In this document: positions 6,654 to 9,943 of the stretch, piece after piece
Position numbering within the stretch: position 1 is the stretch's first letter
Layout: the number at the start of each line of letters is the position of its first letter
Origin: an uncultured Chloroflexota bacterium
GTDB taxonomy: Bacteria; Chloroflexota; Anaerolineae; Aggregatilineales; Phototrophicaceae
Length of the DNA stretch: 9,943 nt
Direction of reading: 5' to 3'
NCBI GenBank assembly: GCA_903904765.1
Contig: CAIVEA010000869.1
Coordinates: forward strand, 1-9,943
Notes under the pieces: generated by a model
Seen by the model: the letters and a program-made list of their open reading frames with translations, nothing else
The model's database searches: none
Told to the model about the DNA's origin: nothing
Position numbers and translations under genes: made by a program

Positions 6654-6667
6654 AGGTATCTCGCGCC
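6624..6667 (+). repeat. Right-end hairpin of the IscB element
   Basis: Nested inverted repeats close the element. The inner hairpin is CACC-TAAA-GGTG (6641-6652). It is extended by CCTC (6633-6636) with GAGG (6653-6656), leaving four unpaired bases on the left arm, and the outer stem is GGCGC (6624-6628) with GCGCC (6663-6667). Such subterminal hairpins are recognised by Y1 transposases as single-stranded DNA in this superfamily. The inner hairpin loop is the iscB stop codon, and its right arm contains GGAGG (6652-6656), the only Shine-Dalgarno-like sequence ahead of the next gene. Confidence 0.75.
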
Positions 6668-6675
6668 GTTTGTTG

Positions 6676-9573
6676 ATGAGTTTTACGACTCCGCTGGCTT
6701 TACTCCTGCTGGTTGTGCTGCCGCTGGTGTGGTTCATCGGTTGGCCGCGTCAGCGATTCCGCTTCAAGCGGGATGTCGTCAGTCTGTGCCTGCGGACGGC
6801 GATTGTGGTGCTGCTGGTGCTGGCGCTGGCGGGCAGCCAGTGGGTGCGGGCGGCGGATCGGTTGGCGGTGGTGTTCCTGCTGGACACGTCCGACAGCGTG
6901 GGGACGCAGGCGCGGGAAGCCGGACTCCAGTACATCCGCGACGCGCTGGCGACGATGGGGACGGATGACGAAGTCGGCGTGGTGCTGTTCGGCGGCAGCG
7001 CATTGGTCGAACGCCCGATGAGCCGCCTGCGCGAACTGGGTGCGCTGCAATCTGCGCCACCCAGCGGCAATACCGATCTGGAAGAAGCGATCCGGTTGGC
7101 GCTGGGTATGTTCCCGGCGGACGCGGTGCGGCGCATTGTGGTGCTGAGCGATGGGCGGCAGACGGTGGGTAGCGCCGAGAGCGCGGCGGAACTAGCGGCG
7201 GCGACGGGCGTGGAGATCAGCACCGTGTCGCTGCAACCGGAAGCTGCGCCCGAAGTGCAGGTGACGGCGGTGGATGTGCCGGGGGCGATCAACGCCGGGC
7301 AGGTGTTCGACCTGAACCTGAGCATCTCGTCCGAAGCGACTACGCCCGCCCTGATTACCGTGCTGGAATCGGGCGCGATCATCCAGCAGCAGAACGTGAA
7401 CCTGCGGGCGGGGACGAATAACTACACGCTGTCTTTACAGGCCAACGGGTCGGGGTTCAAGGATTATCAGGTACAGGTAGACCCGCAGGGCGAGGACGGG
7501 TTTTACCAGAATAATCAGTTGGCGGCTTTCAGCCGGGTGATCGGTGAGCCGCGTGTGCTGCTGATTGCGGTTGATCCCGAAGAAACGCGCTACCTAAAGC
7601 CTGCGCTGGAACAGGGCGGGATGACGGTGGATGTGGTGCAGCCAGAACAATTGCCCATCGGGATTGTGGCGCTGGCGCAGTACGAGAGCATTGTGCTGGC
7701 GAATGTGCCGGCCACGCGCCTGTCGCCGCAACGGATGCGGACGCTCCAGACCTATGTGCGCGATCTGGGCGGCGGGTTGCTGGTGGTGGGCGGCCCGCAG
7801 ACCTATGGCCCCGGCGGCTACTTCCAGACTCCGCTGGAAGAGACGCTGCCGCTGGACTCGCAGATCAAAGACCAGAAGCGCCTGCCACAATTGACGATTG
7901 CCTATGTGATTGACCGATCCGGCAGCATGGGCGCGATAGGCCCTAGCGGTGTGGAGAATATCGAGCTGGCGAAAGAGGCCATCATTCGCTCGATTGACTT
8001 CCTCCAGCCGACAGATCGGGCGGGGGTGGTGTCGTTCGATACCAGCGGCTACTGGATCGCCAACCTTCAGGCGGTGCGGGATCGTTTCGCGCTGCAACGG
8101 CTGGTGGGGACGCTGCGGACGGGCGGCGGCACGGATATTCTGGCAGGGATGAACCTCGTGGCGGCGGAGATTGGCCCCGACCCCTCGGTGCGTAAACATA
8201 TCATCCTGCTGACGGACGGCGGCGCGAGTCCTGATGGGCTGGTGGAACTGGCAGAACGCCTGAATACCGATATGGGCGTGACTACCTCGGTGATTGCCAT
8301 CGGTGCGGGGTCGGCCTCATTTCTGCAAAAGATGGCGGAGGCGGGTGGCGGGAACTATCATCCGGTGGAGAGCGTGGAACAGATTCCAGCCATTTTCGCA
8401 CAGGAAACGGTGCTGGCGACGCGCTCCTACATTGTCGAAGAGCCGTTCGTGCCGTCCCTTTCGGCGACCAGCCCGATTATGCAGGGCATCACAGCCGCGC
8501 CGTCGCTGCTCGGTTATGTGGCAACCGCCCCCAAACAGACCGCCGAGGTCATCTTGCGCGGGCCAGAGCCGTACCAAGACCCGCTGCTGGCGGCGTGGCA
8601 GTACGGGTTAGGGCGGGCGGTGGCTTTCACCAGTGATGCGACAGCGCGCTGGGGCGCGAACTGGGTGGCGTGGGCGGATTTCGTCCGCTTCTGGGGGCAG
8701 GCCGTCCGCTGGACAATCACCGAAGGGCGCAGCGCCAACCTCGAAAGCCGCGTGCTGATGGAAGGCGATCATGCGCGGTTGGTGGTGGATGCGCGTGATG
8801 ATGCGGGCGGTTTCCTGAACGGCCTCAACTTGGAACTATCGCTGGTGAATCCGCAGGCGCAGGCGCAGCGGTTGGCGTTGCGGCAGGTCGCGCCGGGGCG
8901 CTATGAGGCCGAGTTCACGCCGGAAGGCGAAGGCGCGTATATCGTGCAGGTGCGCGGGCAATCCCCGACTGACTCGACGCAGGTTTACGATCAGACGACG
9001 GGTTGGGTGATGAGCTATTCGGCGGAATATGATCGCAGCGGGACTGGGGACGGCGCGGCGCTGCTGGCGCGGTTAGCCGAACTGACTGGAGGACAATCGT
9101 TGGCGGCAGACGTGGCAGGGGTGTTCACGCACAATCTGGCGGCTCGCGCCGCTGCCAGCCCGATCTGGTCTTTGCTGCTTTTGCTGGCGTTGCTGCTCCT
9201 GCCGCTGGATATTGCGGTGCGCCGTCTGGTGGTGACGCGGGGCGATCTGGCACGGCTGCGGGCGGCGCTGGTGCGGACGAAGGTGGCGGAAGCCTCGTCC
9301 GAACGGCTGACCACGCTACGGGCGGCGCGGGAACGTGGCCGCCAGCGGGCAGAGGAGAGCGCCGCAGCGCCGGTGAGTGACCTGTTGCGCGCCCACCGTG
9401 AACGTCCGCCGACAGAGCAACCCCAACAGCCCCCACCGCCCACCAGCGGCGGCAAACCGCGTTATACACCGCCGCCGCCTGCTGTCGCGTCCGGCACGGG
9501 CGAAGGTGCGCCGGATGGAAATGTGGCGGGGCAACTCTTGAAGAAGCGTAAAAACCGCGAAAGCGGGGAGTGA
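6676..9573 (+). CDS. Large membrane protein with two VWA domains and a GATase1-like region
   Basis: 965 residues from ATG 6676. The N-terminus 'MSFTTPLALLLLVVLPLVWF' resembles the upstream BatA-like protein, with helices at about 7-22 and 36-54. The first VWA domain has DTSDS (Asp70, Ser72, Ser74), Thr133 and Asp159. A beta-rich segment and a glutamine-amidotransferase-like region follow ('LGGGLLVVGGPQTYGPGGY', from 364). The second VWA has DRSGS (Asp413, Ser415, Ser417), Thr486 and Asp514, so both metal sites look complete. A C-terminal helix at about 830-852 is followed by a basic, Arg/Ala-rich stretch that may be helical and a Pro-rich tail ending in Lys/Arg, probably cytoplasmic. It is likely the main membrane client of the MoxR/DUF58 pair. 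TTG codons at 6670 and 6673 are in frame; 6670 lies 13 nt after GGAGG (6652-6656), so either TTG 6670 or ATG 6676 could be used. Separation from its natural partner is due to the IscB insertion. Confidence 0.92.
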   Translation: MSFTTPLALLLLVVLPLVWFIGWPRQRFRFKRDVVSLCLRTAIVVLLVLALAGSQWVRAADRLAVVFLLDTSDSVGTQAREAGLQYIRDALATMGTDDEVGVVLFGGSALVERPMSRLRELGALQSAPPSGNTDLEEAIRLALGMFPADAVRRIVVLSDGRQTVGSAESAAELAAATGVEISTVSLQPEAAPEVQVTAVDVPGAINAGQVFDLNLSISSEATTPALITVLESGAIIQQQNVNLRAGTNNYTLSLQANGSGFKDYQVQVDPQGEDGFYQNNQLAAFSRVIGEPRVLLIAVDPEETRYLKPALEQGGMTVDVVQPEQLPIGIVALAQYESIVLANVPATRLSPQRMRTLQTYVRDLGGGLLVVGGPQTYGPGGYFQTPLEETLPLDSQIKDQKRLPQLTIAYVIDRSGSMGAIGPSGVENIELAKEAIIRSIDFLQPTDRAGVVSFDTSGYWIANLQAVRDRFALQRLVGTLRTGGGTDILAGMNLVAAEIGPDPSVRKHIILLTDGGASPDGLVELAERLNTDMGVTTSVIAIGAGSASFLQKMAEAGGGNYHPVESVEQIPAIFAQETVLATRSYIVEEPFVPSLSATSPIMQGITAAPSLLGYVATAPKQTAEVILRGPEPYQDPLLAAWQYGLGRAVAFTSDATARWGANWVAWADFVRFWGQAVRWTITEGRSANLESRVLMEGDHARLVVDARDDAGGFLNGLNLELSLVNPQAQAQRLALRQVAPGRYEAEFTPEGEGAYIVQVRGQSPTDSTQVYDQTTGWVMSYSAEYDRSGTGDGAALLARLAELTGGQSLAADVAGVFTHNLAARAAASPIWSLLLLLALLLLPLDIAVRRLVVTRGDLARLRAALVRTKVAEASSERLTTLRAARERGRQRAEESAAAPVSDLLRAHRERPPTEQPQQPPPPTSGGKPRYTPPPPAVASGTGEGAPDGNVAGQLLKKRKNRESGE

Positions 9574-9581
9574 TGAATACA

Positions 9582-9680
9582 CCTCATCCTTCAGTCCCCT
9601 CTCCGTAACGAGAAGGGAAGTAAGACGCATCTGTTGGTCTTTCTTCTTTCGGTGTGAGGGAAAAAGGGTAGCGGATGAGG
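9582..9680. repeat. MITE-like inverted-repeat element in the intergenic gap
   Basis: The 160-bp gap after the VWA gene contains CCTCATCC (9582-9589) and its perfect reverse complement GGATGAGG (9673-9680). Inside, TCCCCTCTC and GAGAAGGGA form a second near-palindrome around CGTAACG with one mismatch, followed by pyrimidine-rich and purine-rich tracts. This resembles the decayed 'CCTCATCCC...CCTCTCCC...GGGAGAGGG...GGGATGAGG' intergenic repeats common in Chloroflexota and Cyanobacteria genomes, by recall only. It could also end transcription, although no T-run follows the hairpins. Confidence 0.5.
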
Positions 9681-9733
9681 GTAATGCGAATCCATATTTG
9701 CGGGGTGTGTGATCTCAATAACAGGGAGGCGGA

Positions 9734-9943
9734 ATGGATGCCGAAACCCTACTGCGGCAGGGTATAGCCGCACTGCGCGACGAGAAAGATGTGGCGCGGG
9801 GACATGACCTGCTGCTACAAGCCTTACGCCAGAATCCGCAGATGGATGAAGGTTGGCTGTGGTTGTCGCGGACGATTAGCGACCCCGCCAAGAAACGCCA
9901 GTGTTTGGAACGCGCTCTCAGCATCAACCCCGACAACGCCGCC
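9734..9943 (+). CDS. TPR-like protein, N-terminal part (3'-truncated by window edge)
   Basis: The first 70 residues of a protein that runs off the window. The sequence from 'MDAETLLRQGIAALRDEKDVARGHDLLLQALRQNP' to 'GWLWLSRTISDPAKKRQCLERALSINPDN' has the paired-helix spacing of tetratricopeptide repeats, with the family-like Trp/Leu and 'CLERALSINPDN' positions. Repeats of this kind often begin regulatory or membrane proteins in Chloroflexota; the rest of the protein is not visible, so no function is given. The ATG has a strong AGGGAGG (9723-9729) 4 nt upstream. It is separated from the VWA gene by 160 bp including an inverted-repeat element, which suggests its own transcription unit. TPR genes do accompany bat-type operons in other phyla, so a functional link is possible but unproven. 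Confidence 0.75.
   Translation, partial: MDAETLLRQGIAALRDEKDVARGHDLLLQALRQNPQMDEGWLWLSRTISDPAKKRQCLERALSINPDNAA

Larger units (their letters stand above)
5112..6667 (+). mobile_element. IscB element (IS200/IS605 superfamily type) lacking tnpA
   Basis: A self-contained ~1.55-kb unit sits between two genes that would otherwise be adjacent. It holds a structured non-coding left part, one gene (iscB), and a right end with nested inverted repeats. It is visibly richer in A+T and uses different codons (AAA, CAA, ACA, TTG) from the GCG/CTG-dominated neighbours, which indicates separate ancestry. Both ends carry the 14-mer GCACCTAAAGGTGG (5123-5136 and 6640-6653) containing the 12-nt hairpin CACCTAAAGGTG. 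The right end also has an outer GGCGC/GCGCC stem (6624-6628 with 6663-6667). No target duplication or long terminal inverted repeats are seen, as expected for this superfamily. No Y1 transposase (tnpA) is present, so mobility would need one in trans. The exact borders are inferred from the hairpins; each could be off by several bases. Confidence 0.85.

Noticed and set aside
9574..9680. Rho-independent terminator after the VWA gene
   Set aside because: Hairpins exist in the inverted-repeat element but none is followed by a T-run, so a terminator call is not supported.
9681..9733. Promoter for the TPR gene
   Set aside because: I looked for -35/-10 pairs with 16-18 nt spacing and found no convincing match; only the ribosome-binding site is clear.

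Overview
The window is a GC-rich bacterial segment in which every supported gene lies on the plus strand. Gene content suggests a Chloroflexota (Anaerolineae-like) genome. The signs are a MoxR-DUF58-VWA-VWA operon, a Gln/Gly-rich protein ahead of MoxR, and a downstream TPR protein with the 'GWLWLS...CLERALSINPDN' type of sequence. This assignment rests on family recall, not on a search.

Layout. (1) 2-790: the 3' part of a gene for a Gln/Gly/Ser-rich protein, with a 171-bp in-frame tandem duplication and a conserved-looking C-terminus. (2) 840-5114: a tight gene run comprising a MoxR-family AAA+ ATPase, a GNAT acetyltransferase (4-nt ATGA overlap with MoxR), a DUF58 protein with a VWA metal site, and a BatA-like membrane VWA protein. 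(3) About 5112-6667: a 1.55-kb IscB element (IS200/IS605 superfamily type) inserted in the same orientation between the two VWA genes. It carries a structured omega-RNA region (about 5111-5340), an intact iscB nuclease gene (5352-6647) and a right-end hairpin; no tnpA transposase is present. (4) 6676-9573: a large membrane protein with two VWA domains flanking a glutamine-amidotransferase-like region. (5) 9574-9733: a non-coding gap holding a roughly 99-bp inverted-repeat element. (6) 9734 to the window end: the start of a TPR-like protein.

How the genes may work together. MoxR ATPases are generally thought to act as chaperones or metal-loading factors for VWA-domain partners. The DUF58 protein and the two membrane VWA proteins are the obvious clients here, probably as an envelope or stress-related complex. 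The acetyltransferase is a translationally coupled passenger of unclear role.

The most interesting part is the IscB insertion. All RuvC and HNH residues recognisable by eye are present, and the upstream non-coding DNA folds by hand into a multi-stem RNA with two GNRA-capped hairpins and a long-range 9-bp stem. The element lies wholly between genes of an operon, so the omega-RNA and nuclease could be transcribed from the host operon. Its ends appear to supply the stop codon of the upstream VWA gene and a possible Shine-Dalgarno sequence for the downstream one.
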